Part shown: positions 10,640 to 22,280 of the stretch, piece by piece | How positions within the stretch are numbered: position 1 is the first letter of the stretch | Layout of the letters: each line of letters begins with the position of its first letter | Assembly (NCBI GenBank): GCA_037951105.1 | Contig: JBAMJV010003762.1 | Span: 1 to 64,000 of the forward strand | DNA from: Echinarachnius parma | Taxonomy: Eukaryota; Echinodermata; Echinoidea; Clypeasteroida; Echinarachniidae | Length of the DNA stretch: 64,000 bases | Direction of reading: 5' to 3' | Translations under genes and position numbers: made by a program | The notes under the pieces: model-generated | The model's database searches: none | What the model was told of the DNA's origin: nothing | What the model saw: only the letters and a program-made list of their open reading frames with translations

Positions 10640-11290
10640 TGCAGTAGCAATCAAGGAGGCCAGGGGATTAGCTAATCCAGAGCATCAGTTCGTTTAGTCA
10701 TGCAATTATGCCAAGTCGTAGGCAAGCTTTGGTAGAGAATACCCCTAATCCCTTGATTAATCAAGATATTAGCTTGTGCAGTTACTACCCTAATGCTTGC
10801 AGGCGGGTTGAGTTGGGTCCATCCCCGATCCAATTACTCCTGCAATCTTCGGGCTAGATACAATAGTAATTTAGGGGCCGAGGATTAGCTAATCCCTTGA
10901 ATAATCAAGTTTCTAGCCTGATGCTTGTAGCCGGGTGGAGTTGGCACAATCCCCGATCCATCACTTGGGGAACATAGGGCTAATAACAAAATCATCAGGA
11001 GGCTTTGGGATTAGCTAATCCCTTGACTAATCAAGAGATTAGCAAGTGCTGTGTCTAGCCTGATGCTTGCATGGGTGGAGCTGGGTCAATTCCAGATCCC
11101 TCCCCTGTAAGCCATGGATGTATTTAATTTAATCCATTCAGTTGACTTGCAGGGCCAGGGTGCATGTAAGCACGGGACTAGTTGCACTTGCTATAACCCA
11201 TTATATTTATCTCTTGATTTATAGTCAAGGGGCTAGTTAATTCCTTGATTAGTCCAGGGACTATACCTGCTAATCCATTGATTAGTCATT
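10640..11290. repeat. Degenerate tandem repeat (~130-150 bp unit)
   Basis: Three to four units carry GGATTAGCTAATCC, CTTGATTAATCAAG and TGATGCTTGCA followed by GGGTGGAGTTGG and ATCCCCGATCC. The first two motifs are themselves palindromic. Units are diverged and boundaries approximate. Confidence 0.6.
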
Positions 11291-11408
11291 TGTTTTTGTT
11301 TTTCTTATACGGATGTGCAGTAGCTGCGAGATATGTTGTGTATTAAAAAAAATATATATATATGTTGTACATTAAAACAAAAAGTATTAAAGGGGACCAT
11401 CTGTGTCC

Positions 11409-11410
<2 letters not shown>

Positions 11411-11470
<60 letters not shown>
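11411..11470. repeat. (GT)n microsatellite
   Basis: About 28 GT dinucleotides with one C interruption, followed by degenerate GT-rich sequence to ~11525. Confidence 0.95.
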
Positions 11471-11611
11471 ACGTGTCAGTCTGTGCGTGTATGTTTGTAT
11501 GCGTGCTTGTTTGTTTGTTTGTATCTTGTTATTTCCCCCAAATGTACAATACTGCTGGTAAAAAATTGTTTTACATTGAAAAACAAAACATTGCAAATTA
11601 TTACATTTTCA

Positions 11612-11977
11612 AAATCAATCAATAAACGCAATATATTACTGAAATGGTTTGGTAGGGCAAATGCACATTTCATACATGAATAACCTTAGTTTACACTACA
11701 GTCTATATTATTTTTTTATTTATTAAACAGGCACAATCTCCAAGATACTGCTTATAAAAGACGTCCAAAAATACACCTATTACAATTTTGTTTTAAATCA
11801 ATCAATAAACGCAATATATTACTGAAATGGTTTGGTAGGGCAAATGCACATTTCATACATGAATAACCTTAGTTTACACTACAGTCTATATTATTATGTT
11901 TTATTAAACAGGCACAATCTCCAAGATACTGCTTATAAAAGACGTCCAAAAATACACCTATTACAATTTTGTTTTAT
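11612..11977. repeat. 183-bp tandem duplication
   Basis: Copy 1 starts AAATCAATCAATAAACGCAA at 11612 and copy 2 starts identically at 11795. They are nearly identical through CACCTATTACAATTTTGTTTT, differing mainly in a short T-rich indel. A recent duplication. Confidence 0.92.
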
Positions 11978-13959
11978 AATAATAAGCAGCGGGTCCATAA
12001 GTCCACCCCGGTGAAAAAAAGGAATGTAATAAAAATTAAAAAAAAGATTCACAATGAATAATAACACAATAGATAATAAAGCAAACACTCACCTCATGTA
12101 ATCAAACAAAATACAATGATTGTATATCCATAATATCCAAACAATGACCGGGCAATGGCAAGCAAGGTTCTCTTTCTAATGTTCTATTATTACAACAAAA
12201 AAGTCTCACTATAAAATGAACTAGAAATTCCTGCTTCAGCTTTGCACAACGATAATAATAGTGATATCCCGTGTTATATATCCGAGGGTCCGATTTGAAC
12301 AGAAGCTAGTATAAAATCCACAATCGTTTGAAAACAGTGCACGTTATTTCTACAAAATATAAAAAAGCACAGATCGGAGTGAAGCCGAGAATCGAAACAC
12401 GTCTTATTTCGAGCGCGACAAAAGATCAACTGAAAAACCGAAGCCGAAAATTTCCCCTATACCATGTACCTGTTTCAATGTCTCTACGCGACATATCATA
12501 CCGTACGTACGATCTATTGCAGACGACAGTCGATTTCGTAGACTTTGACCGGGGTGGTTTTGGCGCGAAGCCAAAGGCGAGCGATCTCACCGTACACGTT
12601 ACACCTCCATGAAAACATTCGATTCACTTCGCGATGCAAAAATCATCTGGGTACATGAGACTAGCCTCAATATATGTCACCTGTCAAACGACTTGTAAAG
12701 ACCATTGTGGCTTCGTGACTGCCTGTGGAGTACAAAAGGGCGCTAATCTGAAAATCGATACATGTCTTTTACCGACAGTGTGAACGTTCAAAAGGCTAGC
12801 CTGAAATTGCTGACAGACCGACGCCGCGCTGTCATCATTTATAACGTCCCAAACATATTGATCATTATTGTATTATTATGCCACAAACATTGATCATTTA
12901 TTATGTACCGAACTGACATTATTAATTTACAATGTCCCCAGCATCGCTCGCTCAATCATCATTCAATGAAATATATAATACAAGAAGAAGAAAAAAATAC
13001 CATAATACGTATGCCGCTAGTATAAGGCGAGTGGTAATTTGAATATCACATGGAGAATTTCATCAAAACATGTAGCAATAAAGCAGCATTCACAACTAAC
13101 AACGTCATATTGACTTGTTCATCAATAATGTAATAACATTAATATGTCATAATTCGTATCAGCGATGTTGAAATGACGTGTGCATTTATTGCAATGTTGA
13201 AATTGAAAAATGGTGGTCAAATTGCATGCATTATTATACCCCTAATATGATCACAGACATTCATTTTAACCCCAAACAGGTTAATTTCATGGAAAGATTC
13301 GGCAGTTTTCATGCTGCCTATCATTTCTACAAACTTAAATGATGACAAGACGTTAATATAGCTAACATCGAGTAATGTTAGCCACGCTAAACTGTCTCTT
13401 CTCACGATGAAGATGGTGAGGTGTGGCCTTCAACATGTTCAAAGTATGTTCAAGGTATATGATAGTGTGTATGTACGTTGTAAATAATGAGAGGATTAAC
13501 AAGTTATATAGGCATAATCCTCGGGTGTAATAGCCCACTAGTTGTACAACTTAATTTAAACTTTGAGAGGATTTCTTAGTTAAGTAGGCTTCCCCCTCCC
13601 GATTAACTTAAGCGATGTTGAGTGACTTAAATTCCCTATTAACCCTATTCATACCAAGACATAAACAAGACATTGTGGTTGCACACATACCGCGTGATTA
13701 TGGTAGTCAGAGTGGTAAAAAAGGAGACTAAAATAGGAAAGGATTTGGATGCGGAGAATTCTATTGCAGTGGAGAATTTTTTAATCCCGGTGAATTGGGT
13801 AACTGAAGCCAGCGAAATTCAAAGGCGGGATTTAATAGCTACCTATTATAAGCGCTCTTGGAAGACATCGATGTCCCTTTGAAATGTTTGAGGAGTATTT
13901 GGTAATAGGGCTATTTAAATGGTAGGTGCCTGGTAAGTTAACAAAAAGAGAGGAAGATT
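11978..13959. other. AT-rich intergenic DNA
   Basis: A 94-codon plus frame (12328-12612) has no recognisable domain and is not called. No RNA gene or clear transposon seen. Confidence 0.35.
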
Positions 13960-13960
13960 T

Positions 13961-14100
13961 GAAAGAGGTGGGGGTAATTTGTTTCGCCAGAAACTTCAGA
14001 AAATGCTTAGAAATTTCAATGTCCACGCGATTGAAAGGGGTGGGGGTAATTTGTTTCGCCAGAAACTTCAGAAAAATGCTTAGAATTTCGATGTCCAGGG
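13961..14100. repeat. 72-bp tandem duplication
   Basis: Both copies (from 13961 and 14033) contain GGTGGGGGTAATTTGTTTCG, CCAGAAACTTCAGAAAA and CAATGTCCA/CGATGTCCA, with a one-base length difference. Confidence 0.88.
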
Positions 14101-15254
14101 TAAAAAAAAGCGATCGTAATTGTTTTTCTTAGCAGTCATCTGTGAAATGTTCGACATCTATAGATTTGATGATAGTCACTGATAATAGAATGAAGATGTT
14201 TTATCGAAGAATCGTGTTTTGAGAACGCGTTAATTTAGATTCTCAGAACCACACACGTTGAAACTATCTTCGAAAATAAACAAACGCGAATTGAAAATTA
14301 TAATACCGAGAATTGTGAATAAACTGATGAAGTAGATACATATAGCATCGACCCGTCACACGAAATGTTGAGGAAAATCAATCTTAGAACTGAATTCACA
14401 TTGATTATCTCATGTCAGTGTTAACAATAATATTTTGAAAACACAGTATAATGTAGACACGCAACGGACAAAAATGTAAACAAATAAGTGCCACATTTTG
14501 ATGAAAGGGCATCGCGGGCAGAACGGGTATGATAATTACAAAAAGAGATTAGATAATATATCTAACTTAGCGAACGCTTTCACTTGGAAATCTTAACTTT
14601 ATTCAAGATTTTTTTCAAAATTTGCTAATAAATGAAAGTGGGGACGCTCATGGAAGTCGTGGGTACGTTTTGGTATAATATATTGTACATTCAAAACATA
14701 AGCAACTTTGATGAGTGGGTTGTAGGTCTATCGTCGTATCCAGGCTGACCAGTGGCCGAGAGCACGATTGTGTCCCAGGACCAGCCCTAGTTCCACCGAT
14801 CTCTAGATATGCTTGTAAAATCAGTTACGGTTGAATGAGTAAGGGCGGTATAATGTGTGCTCTTCTACGTTCTGTTGATTTGTATGTTACTCTAGCATAC
14901 TTAACATCGATGAGTTATAGCCAATGATGCTAATTACCAAGACAAATGTCGCTGGTCCGTAATCGGGCCCCTGGGCCCTGGCACATCCATCTGTAGCTGC
15001 CTACAGTATATTTTACTCCCCAGTCCTGTACACATGATTGTATATACCTCCCAAGTTGACGTATGTCAATCATGTATTTGTAAAGCCAAATCTCTTCCTA
15101 TTCACAAGTGCCCGCAAGGAAATCAGCTTGCTATGAAGTCAAGCTAATCATACAAGCCAACGTAGATCCAGCAACCAACTTGCTTAACCCTTTTAACACC
15201 CAAGCCACTAAAAGCTCACTGAACTATTGAATGCAAAATGTACACATGCATAGT
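14101..15254. other. AT-rich intergenic DNA, nothing recognised
   Basis: No gene, RNA motif or family repeat supported. Confidence 0.35.
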
Positions 15255-15450
15255 CCTGGGCCCCGTTGTCATGGTTGCAGAATGAGATATAATCGATTGT
15301 AAATGTAAGTTACAATACAATTGATTGTAAGTCAGAAACTTTGCGCGTTTCAACCAGTCAGATTGTCGCATTCAGAACACATGATCTGACTTACAGTCAA
15401 TTAATTGTAACTTACAATCGATTGTATCTCTTTCTGCAACGGGGCCCAGG
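15255..15450. mobile_element. MITE family C, full copy
   Basis: The left end runs CCTGGGCCCCGTTG then TTGCAGAATGAGATA and AATCGATTGTAA. The right end runs TTACAATCGATTGTATCTC then TTTCTGCAACGGGGCCCAGG. Long TIRs with internal TCAATTAATTGTAAC-type inverted blocks make it almost entirely foldable. Same family as 49254-49406. Confidence 0.85.
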
Positions 15451-15924
15451 GGGGTTAACCTGACGCGATTCTATATAGTGGACTAGTCGCCAGCCCGCCA
15501 TTGGACCATGTCGCACAATTACTGAATGAGACCAATTATGTTAGCGTTCAATCTTGCTCAGGATTAGCAACAAAACAGGTTAAGAGGAAATCACTTAAAA
15601 ATAGGAAGAAGCAAATCCGGTTCTATGAACAGATGAAAGAGGGGGGCAAAACATGACAATGTGGCTACAAAGCAGACCAATTAAAGCGATTGAACGTAGC
15701 GATGTCACTTTTCCATGGGGGGACATTGGTGGATGTCCAATCCGTTTAAATTTATTTTGATTGACACGGCTTGACTTATTTTAGCATAGGAGGCGTACGT
15801 CGGGCGCGTTTTCCAGGAGGCTGATGCATGTCTGCTAATTCCCGAATAGCATTTCATTTTCCGCTTGTTCATCTGACAATACAAGCAAACCAACCCAAGA
15901 ACTTCAACAGCAAACCAAAAAACG

Positions 15925-15984
15925 GCTTTCCTTAATTTTAAGTCCAACATAAATTTAAGTTCAACTTTGTGAAACACCCCCTGG
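15925..15984. mobile_element. MITE family B, one-ended fragment
   Basis: TTTTAAGTCCAAC, TTTAAGTTCAAC and TTTGTGAAACACCCCCTGG match the right end of the full copies at 33261 and 45219. The left end was not found. Confidence 0.75.
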
Positions 15985-17224
15985 TTTGATCTGCATGAAC
16001 ATGACTACAATACAAGTGATTTTCAAGGTTTTCCCACCTCTCTGGACATATACGTTCACGTCTAATGGCAATCCGTCCGCCTCCAAAAAAAATATACCTA
16101 CGCCCAATCGTAAGTGTTTGTGCGTTTACAAATTGTGTGAGCTATATAGGGAGCTAGCCTAAAGCGCCATCTAACTTAGGAAACGATTTTGAACCCCACT
16201 AATGAAATCTGTCATTAGTTGGTCAGCAACAACATGACAACAAAGAGGCAATGTGTACACAAAGTCTTAACATCTCATCGAAATCAATACTTAGAACGGA
16301 AGAGATTTATTTAGAAGAGTTTGCTAATGCACTGTTCCCCGGTTGTTCTCCTTTCTCTTCAAGCACAACCAAACACAATTAAACGTCCTTTAGATGGAGA
16401 CGAATTGATCGGGTCCTTCTGAAAGTATCTTTAAATATACATTATGGAGGAAAACCTTGTTTGGTATGTCAATGAGTTTTCCCCCTCCATTCTCCGCCGC
16501 AAGTCAAGTACCCCTTTCGCCATCTTCAAGAGATATTACACAGACTAAAACTCGTCACCGTCTTTAACAACATGTCAAGTACTCTTCCCATGATTATATA
16601 ATCCCCCAAAAGTTCGAGAATGTTTCCTGATTGCTGGATTGCCTAAAAATTCTTATAAGGTATATTCTAATTTATTTTGGTCATTATACATGTATTTTGG
16701 GTTCACATCATCTTCATCGTTTACAATTGGGCTTGGTACATAAAGGGCATTCTGACAATTGTTGCCCTCTTACGCAATCGACGAAATTACTTTTTGTTTT
16801 AAACTTGCAGTATAAATTGATGGGTACTATAATTCTTACTTTCAGCTAATGGAAAATAGGTCTTCAAAGAGGGTATAGCCGGTGTTTCATGTCACTGACT
16901 TGCTACCTCCAGGGTCGTAGTCAAGTATATGCAAAAATAGAGCTTTCCAACCTAGTTTATAAAAGCTAACATTGGCAGACAAGTCAGAGTTCACTAAACT
17001 GCTTAATCTACTACAAAATCGCATGTGTAATAAAATGAGAATAAATTGAGGGCCAAATGATCCAAATCGCCATCAGACGCTAAAATGAGATGATGCTTTA
17101 TAGATTCTTCAGAGATTGTGACATTTCGATATGGTTTATTTTTAGACGGAATGTACCACGTGAATAGAGTGAGTTATGACGATATCATGTATAGTAATGG
17201 TGTGCTGCGATAATGTATTTTTCG
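15985..17224. other. AT-rich intergenic DNA, nothing recognised
   Basis: No gene or named repeat supported. Confidence 0.35.
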
Positions 17225-17368
17225 ATAATTCAATATTCGAGACATTTAATCATGTTAATCGTAAAGACATCAATAATTCAATATTCGAGACATTTAATCA
17301 TGTTAATCGTAAAGACATCAATAATTCAATATTCGAGACATTTAATCATGTTAATCGTAAAGACATCT
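17225..17368. repeat. 48-bp tandem triplication
   Basis: Three copies start AATTCAATATTCGAGACATT at 17227, 17275 and 17323. The first two are identical and the third differs only in its last three bases. The unit is a multiple of three, so it reads through as a 16-residue repeat, but no gene context supports translation. Confidence 0.95.
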
Positions 17369-18035
17369 TCGTTGTCATGGTAACACCGTGTATACTGATA
17401 TTTTACATTTCCGATCCGAGGTAAGCATTTGTCCCACGTTCATTATTTATAAACACTCTTTAATCATGTTAATTATTGATCAACGAGTGGCGGTGTTATC
17501 TATATTTAGCACCTTCTTGGCACACATTTATCGATGTTGGCTGGAGCCGGATTCAAAAGATATTGATCGATTGTGGGAGGGGGTGGGGGAGGGGCTGGCG
17601 TACAAATAGTGGCACTAGACTCTTAACATCAAAACAAACAAAAAACAATTTCACTTTTTTTAAAAATATGTTCGTGTTTTCCCTAAAAACTAAAAACGAG
17701 ATGGCACAAATTGCTACCCTATAATGAATCCATGATAACCGACTGGTGAACATATTGCACAATGTTTTGCCCATTGCGATCAATCTCTTTTCGTGATTTG
17801 CAAAATAGAGCCCCAACATTTGTTGATGTTCACGCCATTCATGCGCGAGCGAGGTCGTGTCTGCATGTAAAGGCATCAAACATAGACACATTAAATTAAG
17901 TAGATCATTAGCACATAGTATTGAATAGCAAAGGGAGCATTTGCATGCCATCAAACGTTTACATTGGCGGGATTTTAATCAATAGCAGACAACCCAATCG
18001 AACTGTCGGCATAACATAAAGCATAAGCAAGTGAA

Positions 18036-18216
18036 ACGAAACGAAAGTATTCCCTACAGTTTGTTTTACTACGTGTTATTGTACACAATGGGTTCACACA
18101 TACTTCCAGATCCGAGGGGTCTACACTTACGAAACGAAATTATTCCCTACAGTTTGTTTTACTATGTGTTATCGTACACATTGCAACGTGTTCATACATA
18201 CTTCCAGATCCGAGGG
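18036..18216. repeat. ~98-bp tandem duplication
   Basis: Both copies contain TATTCCCTACAGTTTGTTTT, ACTACGTGTTAT/ACTATGTGTTAT and CATACTTCCAGATCCGAGGG. Low divergence. Confidence 0.9.
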
Positions 18217-18256
18217 GTCTGCGCTTATAATGTCGATTTTATATCGTTAGTTTGTA

Positions 18257-18625
18257 TTTATCCATGTTAGCATCTTCAGTGCGTTTTCTTCTGTTCTCCC
18301 AGAGGGACCTGCACCTAATATAATTTTATCTCGGCCATCGGATGCACATCTTCAATAGTCTATCACTTATTGTGCACTCTCTCCACTCCCTGGGGAGCAT
18401 TCCAGCAGGTGCTACTTTACAGTTCACTCATGCTTGACACACCGTCATTCATGCCAATTCACATTATTGTACCTGGGTGGCCAGGGAGCAGTAATGTAGA
18501 CAAGAGTCGTAGACAAGAGTCTTTCTGACGGACACAAGACTAGTGCTGTACTGGGGCATCGAATTCGGCTCCCGTGCTTTGCAGTCAACACGGTCAAGCG
18601 CCTATCCGATCGTGCCACAACAACT
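18257..18625 (-). mobile_element. SINE S2 copy, reverse orientation
   Basis: On the minus strand: a tRNA-like head (GTGGCACGATCGGATAGGCG, then GCAAAGCACGGGAGCC) near 18620-18560, a body with AGCACCTGCTGGAATGCTCC, and a 3' part with GTCCCTCTGGGAGAACAG and GATGCTAACATGGATAAAT. The copy at 55066-55555 has the same order. The B box is degenerate. Confidence 0.8.
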
Positions 18626-18734
18626 TTGATTTCCTCCTCCGAGTGTTGGATTCAAATCAACGTCAACGACCCAGACTCTGCTGGAAAGACGCTACATAAT
18701 CAGCAACAATTTTACTCCGGGCATAAACAAACAA

Positions 18735-18960
18735 AATATGCTGTGTGGGCACTGGTTTAGATCAGCGCTCATTATGCTCGATTCCCGGGATCAGATGTAT
18801 GCTGTGTGGACGCAGGGTTAGACCAGCACTAATATCTAACTGTATACATGATGCTGGATATAAATACAAGCATGCGCCGTGTGTTAACTCATGGATAACC
18901 ATCGATTACGGACCGGTTACACGTCAATGACTATAATCCACGTAGCTGGTCTAAACGCCC
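18735..18960. repeat. Copies of the GTGTGGACGCAGGGTTAGA repeat
   Basis: GCTGTGTGGGCACTGGTTTAG and GCTGTGTGGACGCAGGGTTAG are tandem here. Reverse-orientation copies form the array at 40940-41290, and a related piece lies near 45750. Confidence 0.6.
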
Positions 18961-19713
18961 ACCATTTCAAATATTTATGTCTCAATAGTCATCATGACTC
19001 ATTAAAATCTTGTATTGATTGTCTGGGTCTATTTCCAACGTTTGCTTTGTCAATTTCTCTTTGATTCGTTTAATTATTAAATTGTATTTGTTTTGTTGGT
19101 AATGGTGGTGATGTTGGTGTTGGTTTTGGTATAAATTTCACAATGCAATTATGCTGGTTTATAACACGGCTCTGGTAAATTCAGTAACGTGATTGGTTAA
19201 ATCCTGTCACGTGACTATTCATTAAATTTCAACAAACATGCACGACCGTGCAAAACAGGGTGCAACCCCATGCATTACTCGTTTTCGTTGCGCAACTTTT
19301 TGCACGGCTATGACGTCACAATGCTTGTTTACATAGTTCTATCGGAGACAAACTTGCGAAAGTGATTAAAAATAAGATGGAAAAAGCTTCGTTTTGTAAA
19401 TTATCGGTATTGTAGTAAATCAATCTTAGCAGTTTCGTAAATTATATGGTATGTGGTTTGATATTGGTAAGTTTTGGAATGGAAATGCATAAAATGCTTT
19501 GATAATTTTCATTTTACGGGAATTTTTTCGGCAATTTCTGGTGGACTGCGTTTGATCTGCTGAGCTTCACATTCAGTGAAGCGAGTGCAGGTAGTCGGAT
19601 GGTGAATTTTGTAAATTCATATTCACACTCTAGAGGGTAGATAGACTGGGTTTGTGGCATGGCAAGTCTGTTTTTAAAAATCCAGCAAAATAAACGATTC
19701 CGTGGTTGAGCTC
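18961..19713. other. AT-rich intergenic DNA with E-box and CRE-like words
   Basis: CACGTGAC (~19208) and TGACGTCA (~19312) occur near repeated GTGCAAAACAGG/GTGCAAC words. Motifs this short are weak evidence for regulation. No coding sequence. Confidence 0.3.
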
Positions 19714-19905
19714 GTGTTATAAAACAAATAATACACGGTCTCAATTATCGTGCATCATGTAAATGCATCGCGCTCTCGGCTCTGTTAGCTGTGCGTTGCG
19801 CACTCGGCTACGCCTCATGCGCAACGCACAGCTAACAGAGCCTCGCGTGCGATGCATTTACACAATGCACTCTAGACAGTGTATTATTTGTATAATAATT
19901 GGTGC
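19714..19905. repeat. Long hairpin (inverted repeat)
   Basis: The central arms (~19756-19863) share GGCTCTGTTAGCTGTGCGTT and its complement plus GCATCGC/GCGATGC, with a short loop near CGGCTACGCC. Weaker outer pairing (CAAATAATACAC with GTGTATTATTTG) extends it to ~190 bp. Confidence 0.85.
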
Positions 19906-20516
19906 ATGAAAGAATTACGAGTTTGGTGTGTTTTTCAGTAATAATATATTGTGAATGAAAAAGAGCAATACATTTCTGGTCAGTTTCTCTATATTATGTT
20001 TGAATTAATAATATATTGTGATTGTTATTTGGAGCGTTCCGTCATATTCAAGATATAAAAGGAAAATGAAACCCAAGCAAACTTTTGTTTTCATTATAAT
20101 TATATGAGACTGGGCAAAACTATACTTTAGTAGGCTAGCAGAATTTTGGTCGCTAACTTCAATTTTCGTACTGCCCAATAAATCTAACTTAATTCTAACT
20201 TATAGCCACTAAATCTAACCATCACTGGCGTACTGGTGGGGGGTCATGGGGGGGCGCTTGACCCCCCAAATAAATTCAAATCATGGCTTTTATCTAATTC
20301 GATAAAAGTGATTGAAAGAAAAGAGTATTTCTTTAGACAAGAAAACTCAGATCTTGGGATATTGGGTATACGGGGATGTGCCGCTGGGAAGGGTGACTTT
20401 TACAAGAAAGATCCTTAGACATGGGTCCCATTTTCATTTTAAAAATCCTTAGACATGGGTCCCTTTTTTAATTTATTCCTTTCCCCTCTTTTCTCCCTCA
20501 TTGTTCCGGGATTTTG

Positions 20517-21185
20517 GGATTTGCCGATGTGAAATTGCTAAAATGTTCAAGCTCGCTCCGCTCGCTCACATGCATGATATTTCACAACCTCGGGTGTTAT
20601 ATAACGCCATAACATAAGTAATAAAACGAATATACCTATACAATATTGAAACAAACGACAATTTTCCGATGTGAAATTGCTAAAATTTTCAAGCTCGCTC
20701 CGCTCGCTCGCATACATGATATTTCACAACCTCGGGTGTTATATAACGCCATATCATAAGTAATAAAAACGAATATACCCATACAATATTGAAACAAATG
20801 ACAATTTTCCGCTGTGAAATTGCTAAAATTTTCAAGCTCGCTCCGCTTGCTCGCATACATGATATTTCACAACCTCGGGTGTTTATATGTTACCCTTCAT
20901 AACGCCATATTGTAAAAACGAAGATACCTAATAGATACAATAATATTGGAACAAAAATGTTCCGATGTGAAATTGCTAAAAATTTCAAGCTCGCTCCGCT
21001 CGCTCGCATAAATGATATTTCACAACCTCGAGTGTTTATATAATTACCCTTCATAACGCCATATCATAAGTAATAAAAACGAATATACCCATACAATAAT
21101 ATTGAAACAAATGGCAATTTTCTCGTTGTGAAATTGCTAAAATGTTTAAGCTCGCTCCGCTCGCTCGCATTATTAATATTTATGC
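20517..21185. repeat. Satellite, 5 x ~142-161 bp, inside the hAT-like element
   Basis: Five units share GTGAAATTGCTAAAATTTTC, CAAGCTCGCTCCGCTCGCTC and ATGATATTTCACAACCTCGG followed by GTGTTATATAACGCC. GCTCGCTCCG occurs at about 20551, 20693, 20836, 20989 and 21150. GTGAAAT and ATTTCAC within each unit can pair. Confidence 0.9.
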
Positions 21186-21833
21186 AAATTACCGCATCAT
21201 AATTGAAGACTATTCACTGTTTTCAATCATTTGAAAAATTGAGAATTTCACCTCCGATATGCACCAGATAGCTCCATTCTAGTGTAAAAATTGCCCTCCC
21301 CCCACTCGGTCGCTTCGCACCCTCAATTGTTTACACTTTCGCCCTCCCTAGGAAAATACCCTGGCGCCGCCCCTGTAGTATGGTACAGTTCACTAATAAT
21401 ACAAAAATGTATCCAAAAAATGCAAAATGATTGGCCATTGTATTATATTACAGCTAAAAAAATGTAATATTTAAAGTTCGAAATCCTCAGACATGGGTCC
21501 ATTTTTCACAAAAAATCCTTAGACATGGGTCCATTTTTCAAAAAAAATCCATACACATGAGTACCTATTTACAGCAAAAGGACCCTTGGATGTGGGTAAG
21601 GGTTGGGATGTCTCAGCCGCACAACCCCGTCCGACTATAATCTGAGTACCCCCCCCCCCCCCCCCGGACAACGCACATTATACTAAATGTCGTCAAGTCA
21701 GAATTTCCTTTCCAGGTACATGTATGGACCAGATTGCACAGTTTCAAGTCCAAAAATGCAAAAGCTCCCTACCGTGAGAGGGGGGACACCCCCCTCACAC
21801 CCCCACCCCCCGCTCAGTCGCTTCGCTCCTTCG

Positions 21834-22039
21834 CAGTGGCGGATCTACGGGGGGGGGGGGGGGTGGGTTAGGGGGTTTAAACCCCTCCCCTTGTTAAATT
21901 TGTGATGTGGAAAACATCACTTACGGGGGGTCAAAATAGCAAAAAAAAATCGCCGCTTCGCGGCTCATGGACGATGATCCGCATCGTCATTGGGTCAACC
22001 CCCCCCCCTTAGCAAAAAAAAAAACTAGATCCGCCCCTG
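21834..22039. mobile_element. 206-bp TIR element nested in the hAT-like element
   Basis: Begins CAGTGGCGGATCTACGGGG and ends CTAGATCCGCCCCTG. It is flanked by CTTCG on both sides (21829-21833, 22040-22044). The related copy at 34168-34350 has the uninterrupted site CTCCTTCGGGCTTGG (as reverse complement), confirming both boundaries. Termini are hAT-like, though the clear duplication is only 5 bp. Confidence 0.9.
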
Positions 22040-22280
22040 CTTCGGGCTTGGTCGCTTCGCTCCCTCGCAATATCCGGTGGTGATACGGATTTGGTTCTGC
22101 CCCCCAAAAAGTTTTTACTCATTACGCCACTGCTAACCATAGCCACTAAATCTGACCTATAGCCACTAAATCTGACCTATAGCCACCTAATTTAGGGTTA
22201 GGGTTAAAGGGTTAAGGTTAGGGTTGAAGTTAGCGACCAACATTCTGCTAGCCTAGTAAAGTATAGTTTTGCCTGAAACT

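Larger units (their letters stand above)
20223..22132. mobile_element. 1.9-kb non-autonomous hAT-like element
   Basis: Ends are CACTGGCGTACTGG at the left and TTACGCCACTG at the right (reverse complement CAGTGGCGTAA). It is flanked by the 8-bp duplication CTAACCAT at 20215-20222 and 22133-22140. An 8-bp duplication and CAGTGGCG-type termini are typical of hAT. There is no transposase frame: the interior is G/C-tract DNA, a satellite (20517-21185) and a nested TIR element (21834-22039). A related copy in opposite orientation is at 34168-34900. Confidence 0.88.
20107..22280. mobile_element. Outer foldback/TIR element, interrupted by a hAT-like insertion
   Basis: The left arm (~20107-20165) and right arm (~22221-22280) are inverted copies: GCAAAACTATACTTTAGTAG, GCTAGCAGAAT and GGTCGCTAACTTCAA match their complements at the right. 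After removal of 20223-22132 and one copy of its target duplication, the host element is ~255 bp with ~60-bp arms and central direct repeats of ATAGCCACTAAATCT. Confidence 0.85.

Noticed and set aside
22192-22230. Telomere-like TTAGGGTTAGGGTT run
   Set aside because: Only a few units, mixed with TTAAGG variants, and it lies inside the arm of the outer foldback element; not evidence of a telomere.
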